Shown one piece after another: positions 51,865 through 62,675 of a DNA stretch of 64,000 nt (the stretch's first letter is position 1; the number at the start of each line of letters is the position of its first letter). The position numbers and the translations under genes were made by a program. Origin of the DNA: Monocercomonoides exilis (taxonomy: Eukaryota > Preaxostyla > Oxymonadida > Polymastigidae); assembly GCA_001643675.2 (NCBI GenBank), contig LSRY02000031.1, positions 775,001 to 839,000 on the forward strand, in the 5' to 3' direction. Below the pieces are notes generated by a model, which worked only from the letters and a program-made list of their open reading frames with translations, did no database searches and was not told the DNA's origin.

Positions 51865-54800
51865 TCATTCCATCCGACTGAAGCTCCCATCTGTGTCTTC
51901 GCTGTCTGCCTCTTCACATCTCGATCCATCTCCAATATCCAACGCGTCTGATGCCGTCACAAACATCGACCCCATCGGCATCTTCATGAACAGCTCCCGC
52001 TTCACATCCCCCAATGTCACCCGCTCATCCCACCCCTGCGCCACACACTTCTCCTCCAACTCCCGAAGACTGCTCCCTCCCATCTTCTCCACCTTCGGCC
52101 GCTCCCCATTCACTATCTTCTGCCCTGCCACCACTCCCTCATACTCCCCAAACGGGATCTCCAGCGTCACACACTCCCACACCATCATCCCAATCGAGAA
52201 TACCACCGACTCCTTTGTCGCCCCCATCTTCTTGCTCATCTGCAGCTCTGGCGCCTTCCATCGCAAACACTCTTTTTTGAAAGCATTTTCATCCTCTTCA
52301 AATGCTGATGAGGGAAGAGAGTCACTTTCATCGTCATCACCATCATCACTGGCAGATGTCACAACTGTTGATGATGAGATGGAGGATGAATCTGAATCAT
52401 CATCTGACAATAAGTCAGAGTGCATCACAATACAAATCACCATGTGTTCTGAGAACAGAACAATGTGTGGGCTCAGATTGGCCAACGACTGAAGTGGGTT
52501 TTCCATCTCCTCAAAAGAGTGGAGTGCGAGGTTAGCAACCCAGAACAACACTTGAGCGGCTGTTTGTTCTCTTTCTTTCAAGCTCCCAATCGCCATCTCT
52601 TTTGTCTTATTCCTCCCATGAAGCAGCATGAATAGTGAATCCCTCAGATCCACGATCAGCTTCTCATGAGGTGATGAGCAGGCCATTGCATCAACAAGAT
52701 TCGACATCGATGAGGTAGTTGGACACAGATCCTCACCTCGGACAAATGTTGAATCTGAATCAGTTGAACATGTCGAAGATATTGATGGAGATTGTGTTCT
52801 TTTTCTTGTCTCTTCTTCTGTTTCATCAACCTTCTCCAACATCCATTCTGGGATCTTGTCTGAGTCCCTTCCAAGGATGTATTCTGTCGATCCACTCTCA
52901 CTCAATAAATGCTCTGATGACTCGGAGTGTCCCAATGTTTTCTCATACACTCTCTTCTTCATCCTCTCCTCATTCTTCTTCTCTGCCTCCCTCTTTGCTC
53001 TCCTCCACTGATCCTCAGGTGACATTTCCATCGTCACCATCTCAAATGCCTTTGGATCCTTTTTCACTGTGTCATTCACAATCTCTCTCAGATCTTTCGC
53101 TTCATTCTTCGCCCTCCTCCATCGAATAGCCAAAACAACAGATACAATCAGAACAATCAATAATATAACAACAAGAACAATCACAATCAACAACCAATAT
53201 GATTTCCCTTCTTTCCTTCCTTCAACAAGCTTTCCTTCTCCATTTGTTTTTGATTCGCTCTTGTTCTTCACAATGAAAGAATCTGTTGATGATGGATTAT
53301 TTCCATCTCCAAACAGAATGCACACGCTCACCTCCACCCCTTCTCCTGCTTCCGTAATCATCTCTTTCGACAGTCTCCCTTCAACTTCTATCTCTGACAC
53401 ATATCCACTTTCATCAAATCCATGCTTCTCAATCTGCTTTTCTTTTCCCATCTGCCTCACAACCATGAATGACAAGTTGCATGGCAGCAGCTCCTTCCCT
53501 TTGAACACAATCTCCACTTCTTCTCCCACTTCCTTTGCTTCAACATTTTCCAGGACTGGAATGAAGAATGGGGATGCTCTTTCAGAAATAATCCCTTCAA
53601 AATTGCATCCTTCATTCAGAATCCAAAGTGATGAATTGTCTTTCACTCCATCACCTCCTTTCAAACTGGAGATTGTCAGTGAGGCAGAATTTAAGCAAAT
53701 AATGTTTCTTCTGACTGATTGGTAATTCACAATCGAAGGATTGTTATTCACAAACTCCCCTTTCTCAATCGTCACAGATCCTCCACTCACACTCATCCCT
53801 CCCTTCGATGAGTTGCAAATCGTGGTGTCTCTCACAACTGCTTCACTCATCGACAAGTCAACAACTGACCCATTCCATTTGCACACTTCATCAGCAACTC
53901 CATTCACTTCTGTTCCTGTTTCCAGATTCCCCTCAAACACGCACAAATCGATTAACATTTTGTTTGCATTTGTTATCGTTACCTGGCTCCCCTTTGGTGA
54001 CTCTGATGTGCACTCGTGAAAAGAGCAGTTGCACATCTCAAATCCAATCATCGGCTGACTTGTGCAAACAATGCAAGACCCATCACTCGATCGGCTGATG
54101 TTTGTGAATGATGATAATATCAATGACAAAACGAGTGATGAGTGGCTGTTTTCAAGTGATATAAGGCTTCTCTCTTCCAACTCAATGTTTGTGGCTGCAA
54201 GCTTCGAAATGCTCACTTTCTCACTTTTCCCACATTCAATCAACGAACTCCTGCATTCCACATCATCCACTCCCACATCCTCAAATGTTGCCCTTTCAGA
54301 ACTCAATATCTCAAATACAGGATTCGAGAAGCTCAAGTGGCCAACGATGCACTTTTCTGCCTCAAACAACCCTTCTTCAACAACAATCAGAGAAAAGTCA
54401 AAAATAATCTGTGTATTTTCTGTTGTTCTGCTCTCTGACAAGAATGAAACAGATTCCAGAATGAGAGATCCATTCAGCTGGTGCATCAAGCACGAGCAGA
54501 CAATATTCCCCATTCCACCAAAAACAAATGACACATTCTCAAATCGAACAGACTCTGATGTTCTCACAACACCCTCACTTCCAAGTTCAATCTCTTTCAC
54601 TTTTATCTCTCCATTCCTGCTCGCCTCCATCGACTTGATCGTCACCTTCTCAGCTGAGCATGAACCAGTCAATTCTGTCTCATTCCAAACAAACAGCTGC
54701 GAATAATCCGATGGGATGATGTGGCTCACCCCAACATTCAGCGATGAGCATGTGCTCTTCATCTCCCCACACTGCTTGCTGTCGCTGCTGTTCTCCACAA

Positions 54801-57800
54801 TCGATGAAACAAATATGAATTCACTCCTGAACCCGAACATTCTCCTCAGCAGATCCTCTTCATCCCCATAATTGTCTGCTGTGCATCCCCATATCGCCAG
54901 CTCCCTCACAAATGGCTCCCCGAAGTTTATCAGGAACTGTGACTCACTTATCTGAGAATCAAGGTCTGTGCACTTCACAAACACATCCCTCCCCTTCGAT
55001 GCAACATTCCGAAGGAATGTGATGTTCGACAGCACAAATGGCAATGCCTTCTGTGAGACACTTTGTGATTTCAAAAACATCCCTCCGCCTCTCCCAATAT
55101 TCGAGCAGAAACACCCTGTCACATTTGTGTGATTCACTTCCAGTCTCCCCCTCTCTTCGAGAAGGAAAAACATCCCTCCTCCTTCATGAGAACTTGTCGA
55201 TCCACAATTGTCAATTGTCGAATTCCATATTTTCAATCTCACTTCATTTGAAATGTCACAACAAAGCAACGAAGGGTTGCTTGTCACGTTGTGCTTCACA
55301 TTCGCAAATGTGCATTGATCAAACAGAATATTCCATATTTCCCCTTCATTATCATTCCCCCTTCCAGGAATCACACTTTCACTCATCGCAATAGCACTTT
55401 TCCCACTCAATGAAATATCTTCAAAGGACACATCGCTCATGGTTGTCACACAATCAGCTGATATGCTCATAATCTCATGCATCGTTGAGAATCCAGCTAT
55501 TTCTGTATTTTCAATCGAAACAATTCCTTTCAATGCACTGATCAGAACAAATGACACCGCACTTTCAGCATTGCCAATTGCGTGAATTGAGCATCCAATA
55601 ACACTCGTTTTGATTGCATCTGAACCTGTCTGGATGAGGATATTTGCTCCGTTGTCAAAGGCACTGGGAATCAGAATCCCCAATTCACTGAACTGAACAA
55701 CCCCTTTGCATTCAACAACAGCATCCCCATTCCCTTCAATTGTTTGAGCAAATTGGATTTTATCTGACTCACCATTTGTTCCTTCAACCTTCATCCCACT
55801 CATCTCAATCACACTCCTCACATCACAAATCCCCTGAACTGCGATTGATTCAATCCCCAAGTCACTCCCTCGCTTCACTCCATAATCAACAGATCGGCAT
55901 GGATACTCCAACAACCCACACACAACAACATTGTTTCCTTCCTCTGCAATATACACACTCGATCCAACAGATTTCCAGAAATAGATCAGCGGGATTGCAC
56001 ATTCCTTGTCTTCTCCATCATACCCCTTCATCGAATCTTCTGTCAGCAACTCCAGTCTGTCTTTCACAAATGGAAGTGTTTCGTTCTTGATACTCTTGGC
56101 AAGTGATGGAGATGAAATGAACAGATCCTTCCCATATTTTGCGTTGTTTGGTTTGTCAGATGAAAAAACAGGTGAGGATATCACAAAGCCAGCTTTTCCT
56201 TCTTCTTCTCTCAGTATCTTCAGCATTATTCCTCCTCCATATCCAACACTTCCCTCTTCATATGGTGCTCTGCAACAATAAAACGAACACATATTAATCA
56301 ACAGATTCGTTTCTGAAGATGCTTCACAAAATAGTGCACCTCCTCCAATCTCAGTTCCCTCCTCTCCAGTAATAGCACACCCTTCAAATGTGCAGTCATC
56401 TATTTTCACTTTGAAATCTCTTCCATCATCATCATCATCCTTATTGTTCACAATGCTGATGCATCCTCCACTTCCCTGTGAACGAGCGATCGATGAAAAT
56501 GTGCATCCTGATATCTCTTCAATAATCCCCTCGTGGCACTCAACAACACACCCATCACCAAATGTGACCACTCCAAAATTGCTTTTCGTCATATTCATCG
56601 AAGGCACACTTTCTGCATTCCCTTCAACAACAAATATCGATGAATCTCCAATTTTCATATTCTCTGATCCAAACTCACTCACCTCCACAACCCCTCCAAC
56701 AGCCTTCACAAACACTGTCGAAACAGTCTCAGTGCCTCCTTCCATCCCACATCCATTCAGTGCAAGCTTCCCTGAATGACACTCAAACACACTTTCATGA
56801 AATGTCAGTGATTTCTTCAAAGAAAATACAATGCCAGTCACACACACAGAAACTGTGTTTTCAATCAATCCACTTTGAGCTCCCTCTTTCTGATCAGAAA
56901 CATCACACTTCATCTCATTCTCTTTGGATGCAATGCTCCATTCATTCGAAGTCAACCCCAATTCCTCCTCAAAGACAAATGGCTCAAGAAGAGCAACATC
57001 CTTTTTCTTCCCTTCAAAGTGGAGTGACACTGCCTTCAAAATGGATGAACACGGAAACTCTTCAAATCCACACTTCGAGAAATCATGGCTCAATGATCCT
57101 CCCCCGACAAACGCTGGCGCTGAAAAGTTGTTCCACAAATAGATACACAGTGGAATTGGAAACGATTCATCCCCATTTTCATATCCTTGCATCTTGCTCT
57201 TTGTTTCCAATGAAGCTGTCAATGAAGTGATCTTCTCACTTGTTGCAGTTGATTCCAGATCGATTGAGTCAACAAAAATGTCACTTCCCCATCTGGCCCT
57301 GTTCCCTTCAAATCCTGATGAAATCAGAAAGTCTGCACTTATGTCTCTCACTTTCAGCCCAATCCCTCCTCCTCTCCCTTGTGTGGCTGATGCATAACAG
57401 TTCTTCACAATGCCTCCTTTCACATTCAATGAACCAATATTCCCCATTTCAGCCATCATTCCTCCTCCAAGCTCACAGTCTTCACTTCCACAACCATCAA
57501 TCGTGCATCCTTCAAGAGTTATCGAATGTGACCCTTCACCCACACTCATCAGCGATGATCCTGCTGTTGTTCTCACAATGTTGCTGAGCACACATTTATC
57601 CAGAGACAATGTCACAGATGATTCTTGAAGCAGAGATATCACACTTGTGGTGCTGAATGTTTGTTCCCATCTCACATCTTGCATCTTCAATTCTCCCCCC
57701 TCCAGTTTCACAAGTGAGTTCTGAATGCTCCTCTCTTCTGAATGAGCTGCATCCATCGAGATGTTCATTCGCTTCACATCCATCAACCCATTTCCCTCAA

Positions 57801-59712
57801 CCTCAAACAGTCTGCATTGCCTGTTGTTTTCAAACGATGTATTGTGAACAATCGACAGATCGCTCACACTCAATTCCCCTGTTCCGACACAAAACAGACT
57901 CAGTCCATTTGATTCAAATTTTGTTTCAATGGATGAACCAGCTGAAGAAACCCCATTCACAGTGATTGTTTTCTCCCCAACATCAACTCCTTTTCCTTCC
58001 ACAACTGTTCCACTCAACACTTTGATTTCCTCTACAAAACCCTCAATCATTTGAGACAGGCAATGACTGACTGTCGAGCATGCACAACTTTCATTCAATC
58101 CGCAAAACACTGAATTTTCAACCTGAGGTTGGGTAAGTGTTGGAGAAACAAATCTGATTCGTCCTTCAGAATTGTTAAGCCATTCGCTTTTATCAATATT
58201 GTTTGCAACAACAACAGTTCTTTCTTTTGTTGAAGTGAAACAGGTTGAATCAATTGGATTGGTTTGAGCATCTGATAATAATAAATCGATGCCACTTTCA
58301 GGAGTCTTATTTTTGTGAAAAAAACAAAAGCTAAGTAACGTTCCATTATTCTTAGAAGTAATAATCGTTCCCAATCCACCTCCAGTGTTTCTTACGATAC
58401 TACAATAAATGAATAAACAATTTTTGAACGAAATTTTATCTGAGGGCTCCCAATGCTCAACTGCTCCTCCAACTCCAGATGCATATCCAACAGAACAACA
58501 ATTACTGAAAATACAATTTTGAACGCTATCATTTGAAATAAGAGAGAAACATCTTCGAATGCCCAAACCCCCTCCATCATTGTTGGAAACACAGTCTTGA
58601 AAAATGTTGTTGATACAAAAAAGTTGAGTTGAAATATTAATCACTTGAACTCCGCCACCACCACCATCAGAGGATAGCATCGCACATGAACATTCAGAAA
58701 AGTTCGAATTTTGAACATAGCATTCAGCTATTGAAACAGCATAAATGCCTCCTCCAAATGTGGAATTTGCTTTACACTTGAAAAATGAACATTTTGAAAC
58801 AATGAGTGATGTCGTTTTGTTACTATGCATATAAATCGCTCCTCCGCATGCAGCTTCACATTCGACCCATTCACAATATGAAAAATCTGAAAAAATCGTT
58901 GAATCAATATGCGATGTGTTTTTGAGAACACTATCTGATCTCTTGTTTTTGAAAAATGAACAATTGTTTCCCGTGAACGATTGAGATCTTTTTGATGCAC
59001 AAAAAATTCCTCCTTCCATCGTGTTTAAAGAGGAAACAACAGAACAATCACATATGTTACTTAATGCACATAATTTGTTGTATGTTTCATGTTGTTGATT
59101 GAGCGCATTGTTACTAATATTAACAAAAGAGCAAAATTCAATCTTTTCAAAAAAGCATCTTCCAGCTCTCAGGATGCTTGAATCTGTTGACACAGTCAAA
59201 GATGAAAATTGTGAAAAGCCAAGTTCTATTGAAGTTTTATCATCCTGAGAAAAAACCATAGGAGGAAAAAACTTACTGTCGAATGAAATAACAGAAACAT
59301 TGTGCATATGGACAGATCCGTCTGAACATGTGATTGGATGATTGTATTTCTCATACTGAAAGATCAAGGAACAAAATAATGTTAAATTTGAATGTTTAAT
59401 CATTATTGATGAGCTGTTATATGCATGTGAGTTAAATGTCATCAAAACAATTTTCAAAGAACTGTTGGAACTGATAAATTGAGCATCTATCAAACAGATT
59501 TTCACACTTTGAGATTTTTGTTTGAACAATCCTGTTTTTTCACAGTTTTTTATTATTGATTTGTCAAAAGTCATGCACAGTTTTGAAGGAAAGATGCTCA
59601 CAGAAGACAATTTATCAAAAGCGTTGTTTGATCCAAAATACAACAACTTTGCATCAAACTCATTGATTTCTTTCAAAAATACGATGTTGAAAATAATAAT
59701 TGAAAGAATCAT
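51865..59712 (-). CDS. Giant beta-helix surface protein with kinase-like tail, chimeric (gene 3)
   Basis: The product has 2,615 residues from ATG 59712 to TGA. A hydrophobic leader (MILSIIIFNIVFLKE) is followed by ~515 residues of a distinct ectodomain subtype (GGAIYMHSNKTTSL, FGGGIYAVSIAECYV) that only loosely resembles genes 1 and 2. From about residue 534, at the cysteine module GLNESCAC, the protein becomes nearly identical to gene 2 to its end. The membrane helix is at 2173-2196. The kinase-like part has RWKAPE at 2484-2489 and no HRD or DFG, with an acidic insert. Two short patches match gene 1 instead of gene 2 (around 56280-56400 and 54760-54800). The frame is whole; the G4 run at 53757-53760 keeps it in frame where gene 2 has G3. 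The 18-base upstream palindrome of genes 1 and 2 is absent. It looks like the product of recombination or gene conversion at the shared module. Confidence 0.88.
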   Translation of the reverse strand: MILSIIIFNIVFLKEINEFDAKLLYFGSNNAFDKLSSVSIFPSKLCMTFDKSIIKNCEKTGLFKQKSQSVKICLIDAQFISSNSSLKIVLMTFNSHAYNSSSIMIKHSNLTLFCSLIFQYEKYNHPITCSDGSVHMHNVSVISFDSKFFPPMVFSQDDKTSIELGFSQFSSLTVSTDSSILRAGRCFFEKIEFCSFVNISNNALNQQHETYNKLCALSNICDCSVVSSLNTMEGGIFCASKRSQSFTGNNCSFFKNKRSDSVLKNTSHIDSTIFSDFSYCEWVECEAACGGAIYMHSNKTTSLIVSKCSFFKCKANSTFGGGIYAVSIAECYVQNSNFSECSCAMLSSDGGGGGVQVINISTQLFCINNIFQDCVSNNDGGGLGIRRCFSLISNDSVQNCIFSNCCSVGYASGVGGAVEHWEPSDKISFKNCLFIYCSIVRNTGGGLGTIITSKNNGTLLSFCFFHKNKTPESGIDLLLSDAQTNPIDSTCFTSTKERTVVVANNIDKSEWLNNSEGRIRFVSPTLTQPQVENSVFCGLNESCACSTVSHCLSQMIEGFVEEIKVLSGTVVEGKGVDVGEKTITVNGVSSAGSSIETKFESNGLSLFCVGTGELSVSDLSIVHNTSFENNRQCRLFEVEGNGLMDVKRMNISMDAAHSEERSIQNSLVKLEGGELKMQDVRWEQTFSTTSVISLLQESSVTLSLDKCVLSNIVRTTAGSSLMSVGEGSHSITLEGCTIDGCGSEDCELGGGMMAEMGNIGSLNVKGGIVKNCYASATQGRGGGIGLKVRDISADFLISSGFEGNRARWGSDIFVDSIDLESTATSEKITSLTASLETKSKMQGYENGDESFPIPLCIYLWNNFSAPAFVGGGSLSHDFSKCGFEEFPCSSILKAVSLHFEGKKKDVALLEPFVFEEELGLTSNEWSIASKENEMKCDVSDQKEGAQSGLIENTVSVCVTGIVFSLKKSLTFHESVFECHSGKLALNGCGMEGGTETVSTVFVKAVGGVVEVSEFGSENMKIGDSSIFVVEGNAESVPSMNMTKSNFGVVTFGDGCVVECHEGIIEEISGCTFSSIARSQGSGGCISIVNNKDDDDDGRDFKVKIDDCTFEGCAITGEEGTEIGGGALFCEASSETNLLINMCSFYCCRAPYEEGSVGYGGGIMLKILREEEGKAGFVISSPVFSSDKPNNAKYGKDLFISSPSLAKSIKNETLPFVKDRLELLTEDSMKGYDGEDKECAIPLIYFWKSVGSSVYIAEEGNNVVVCGLLEYPCRSVDYGVKRGSDLGIESIAVQGICDVRSVIEMSGMKVEGTNGESDKIQFAQTIEGNGDAVVECKGVVQFSELGILIPSAFDNGANILIQTGSDAIKTSVIGCSIHAIGNAESAVSFVLISALKGIVSIENTEIAGFSTMHEIMSISADCVTTMSDVSFEDISLSGKSAIAMSESVIPGRGNDNEGEIWNILFDQCTFANVKHNVTSNPSLLCCDISNEVRLKIWNSTIDNCGSTSSHEGGGMFFLLEERGRLEVNHTNVTGCFCSNIGRGGGMFLKSQSVSQKALPFVLSNITFLRNVASKGRDVFVKCTDLDSQISESQFLINFGEPFVRELAIWGCTADNYGDEEDLLRRMFGFRSEFIFVSSIVENSSDSKQCGEMKSTCSSLNVGVSHIIPSDYSQLFVWNETELTGSCSAEKVTIKSMEASRNGEIKVKEIELGSEGVVRTSESVRFENVSFVFGGMGNIVCSCLMHQLNGSLILESVSFLSESRTTENTQIIFDFSLIVVEEGLFEAEKCIVGHLSFSNPVFEILSSERATFEDVGVDDVECRSSLIECGKSEKVSISKLAATNIELEERSLISLENSHSSLVLSLILSSFTNISRSSDGSCIVCTSQPMIGFEMCNCSFHECTSESPKGSQVTITNANKMLIDLCVFEGNLETGTEVNGVADEVCKWNGSVVDLSMSEAVVRDTTICNSSKGGMSVSGGSVTIEKGEFVNNNPSIVNYQSVRRNIICLNSASLTISSLKGGDGVKDNSSLWILNEGCNFEGIISERASPFFIPVLENVEAKEVGEEVEIVFKGKELLPCNLSFMVVRQMGKEKQIEKHGFDESGYVSEIEVEGRLSKEMITEAGEGVEVSVCILFGDGNNPSSTDSFIVKNKSESKTNGEGKLVEGRKEGKSYWLLIVIVLVVILLIVLIVSVVLAIRWRRAKNEAKDLREIVNDTVKKDPKAFEMVTMEMSPEDQWRRAKREAEKKNEERMKKRVYEKTLGHSESSEHLLSESGSTEYILGRDSDKIPEWMLEKVDETEEETRKRTQSPSISSTCSTDSDSTFVRGEDLCPTTSSMSNLVDAMACSSPHEKLIVDLRDSLFMLLHGRNKTKEMAIGSLKEREQTAAQVLFWVANLALHSFEEMENPLQSLANLSPHIVLFSEHMVICIVMHSDLLSDDDSDSSSISSSTVVTSASDDGDDDESDSLPSSAFEEDENAFKKECLRWKAPELQMSKKMGATKESVVFSIGMMVWECVTLEIPFGEYEGVVAGQKIVNGERPKVEKMGGSSLRELEEKCVAQGWDERVTLGDVKRELFMKMPMGSMFVTASDALDIGDGSRCEEADSEDTDGSFSRME

Positions 59713-61517
59713 TTCATATTAGTTATTGAATACTTCGAAGAATGTTTGGAATGAAAGTTAATCTTGTTTCAAAAAAAATCAGTCTGATAGTCTGCAAAAA
59801 AAAAATTGAATATTTCAAGTTTGAACTTTTTTCAATAAAAAGGTCAATGATGTATTTGGAACATATTTTTTTTATTTCAGAAAAATTATTATGTTTTGTT
59901 TTGTCATTTTTTTGAAGTTTTGTAATTATTCGTCTGGAATTCTCATGCAAATACTGTGACAAAAGTTGTTGTGCAATATTTGACCGAGAATAAATTATTG
60001 GAAGTATGATAACTGCATAATTGCTGAATGTATTATTATTCTTTTATTCTTTCGTTTCATGACATTCCACAAAATCATTTGTTTGCTTTGAAAAATTCAA
60101 AATAAATTTTTTTATATTCCAACTATTGTCAAGAAAATAGATTTTCATGAAAGAAAATAATCATTTTCATGATGAAAGAAATTCTGGCAAATGGGTATGA
60201 TACGACCAGTGAAAAATTTATATCATAACGATTTCTTTTTCATATTCCTTCCAGAAAATAATTAGTACAATGAAGATAAAGTCTATTTTTATCATCAATT
60301 TTTCACAGAAAGAAACTTTTAATTTTTTCTATTTTTGAATCATGATAAAAAATTTATTTTCGTATTGAAGCCCTAATGTCTTTATAAATGAAGAAAAAAT
60401 GAAATTTCTTTTCGGGTTAACCCTAATTCATAGAGTTCTGTTGTTAAAATTAGTTTGTAGAGAAAAAAAAACCAAAAAGAAAACATGATCAAGTTATATG
60501 ATGGGCTTGATCAAATTTTTGAATCTCTTAAAGATTTATTTCATTGGAAGATAATTTTATTTTTGAATAGAATTTCAGAACTGATCTTAATTAATGAGTT
60601 CGTAAAGCCCAGTTTCGATTCAGTTTTTGGAGTTTACAAGTGAAAAATTATTACTGGACGTATAATCCCCTTTTGCCGAAATTCTTTCAAAATTTCAAAG
60701 CAAAAATACATTCATGAAACAAGAAAAACGGTAAAAGGAAAAAATATCAGAACTCTCAATTATGCACAAAAAACTGAAAAAGATATTTCCGTTCGATATT
60801 GAAACATTTAAAGAATTTTCAGTTATCGAAAAGCCTTTGAAATTGAATTATTAATATTGGCAAAGTCAAAAAAAGAATAATCTATTTATTATTATCAAAA
60901 GAGTTTTACGGAAATTTTTGAAGAAGGAAAAAAACAGTCAAACCGTATATCAATCGAAAAAGATCTTCCATGAAAAAAAAACATTGGATTTGTTTTTCCA
61001 ACGTTTCAAGTGTTCAATGCTAAAAATTACTCAAAATGAGAAATGCAAGGAATAATGAAAAAGAAGTCGAAGGAAAAAAGTATTTTTGATGTCAAACATG
61101 CGAGAAAAAACCTCAATATTTTAGTATTTCTTTTTTTTTTCAAAAATGAAACTACCAATAAATATTGTTTTACAGATTCTATTGCACTATTGATTTTGTA
61201 CTGGATTGAAATCAATTCAATAACTGATATGTGTTTCATATCCAACTATTGGTTATTGAACAAGCGTTGCACGAGTTGTTTGAACACAAACACAGAATGA
61301 AATGTTGTCAAAATTTGAATGTTAATTTATGAATTCAAATATTTATTTTCAAAAACTTCGGTTTGAGAATTCACTTCGAATATCGATAAATTCATAATGT
61401 GAAGTTATAACTCATTTTAATGTTAATTTCAACATGACAAAAACCTTTGATATCGTTATTTTTAACAATTTTCATGCTTTTTTTCTTTTTGTTGTCTTAT
61501 TTTTTTCCAAAGAAATA
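59713..61517. other. Intergenic, no gene seen
   Basis: 1.8 kb of strongly AT-rich DNA upstream of gene 3. Open frames are short and low-complexity. No repeat was recognised. Confidence 0.5.
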
Positions 61518-61968
61518 CAGTCTAAACCGGATATAATCACATCGGTTTTTGCACAACTTTTTGTGACTATATCAGATTGTGATAATACACGATGCTGCTT
61601 TACACAGAAAAAAATAAAATTTAATTTATTAAATAATTAATTTTGGGTCAAATTTTTTTATTTTTGAAACTTCTTCATTTTAACGAATTTTTCAATAGAA
61701 ATAACAATTTTTTTCATTAATACACATTATTTAAACTTATTTGAGCATATTTTTGAAAAAGTGAAAAATTAAATTTTTTGATCAAAAAATCGATTTTTCA
61801 TTGAAAAAAGCACCCATAATAATAAAAAATGTGATTATAAATATTTAGTCCTGTGATTATATGCGATGAAAAATGAATGAAAAACAAGCAAAAAATGTCA
61901 GTGCATCGAAAAATGTGACTATAGGCGAATGTGATTATATTCGACGTGATTATATCCGGTTTTGACTG
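61518..61968. mobile_element. MITE with Tc1/pogo-like CAGTC termini
   Basis: 451 bp bounded by inverted repeats that start CAGTC and share AAACCGGATATAATCAC with one or two mismatches over ~27 bp. Variants of GTGATTATA recur inside near the right end as subterminal repeats. It is non-coding. CAGT ends are common in Tc1/mariner and pogo elements, which duplicate TA; the left flank has TA and the right flank has CA, so the duplication is not intact. It lies directly beside the truncated Merlin-like copy. Confidence 0.65.
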
Positions 61969-61974
61969 CAAAAC

Positions 61975-62675
61975 TTTTGTGGAATAAACACTCAGAAAAA
62001 TGTTATGATTTCAAAAATTATCACACATTTGGAGAACCATGAAAATGTGTTGATATTGACGAGGCTATTTTTTAGAAAAGGAAATTTGAAAGAGGAAAAA
62101 AGAAGGATTTGTTGATGATTTTCGGAGGAGTTGAGAGGAAGGAAGGAGGAAGATCTGGAACCAATTTTGAAATCATTGTTTCAAAAAGGAAGGATGAGAC
62201 ATTGGTTCCAATTATTCAAGAAAGGATATCAGCAGGCACAACAATTATTAGTGATGAATGGAAAAGCTATAATTGTTTGAAAGATATTGGTTATGAACAT
62301 ATTACGGTCTGTCATAAAAGGAACTTCAAAGATCCAGAAACAGGTGCATGTTCCAATACCGTGGAAGGGTTGTGGAGTCATTTAAGAGCATTTTTTCCAA
62401 AGCATGGAGTTAGAAAAACATTCATTGCAGATTGCTTATCCATGTGGCTTGTTCAAAGGAATCTTAAACCGAGTTGTGCTGATATTTTGCAAAAGATGAT
62501 CCAATTTTTAACAGAAGAAAAACCCATTATTGAAGATGAAGAAATAAGTTATTCTGAAAATGAAGAAATTCCTGACACCGACGATATTCTACATGAGCCT
62601 TATGATGCTGAAAATGAAGAAGATTCAAAAGGCATTGATGACGGAGAGGATGCTTCTAATTATTCTGATGAATAA
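61975..62675 (+). pseudogene. Merlin (IS1016/ISXO2-like) transposase, N-truncated
   Basis: The catalytic core is recognisable: VDIDEAIF (62049-62072, first Asp), a TAG at 62073, KRKFERGKKK, MIFGGVERKEGGRSG, TIISDEWKSYNCL (second Asp) and CSNTVEGLWSHLR (Glu). An acidic Glu/Asp-rich tail ends at TAA 62673. Thus all three DDE residues remain, but the N-terminal DNA-binding part is missing (an in-frame TGA lies at 62040) and one stop interrupts the core. The tail composition matches the copy at 16213-17330, so the two belong to one family. The immediate upstream 61975-62040 resembles 1-171 and 17550-17705. Confidence 0.7.

Larger units (their letters stand above)
42536..58110 (-). repeat. Right arm of giant palindrome IR2
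   Basis: Reverse complement of 26410-42490. From 42536 to about 44400 it carries many small deletions relative to the left arm, about 500 bp net. Further out it is nearly identical. It leaves homology inside gene 3 near 58110, where the gene switches to a different N-terminal subtype. Confidence 0.85.
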
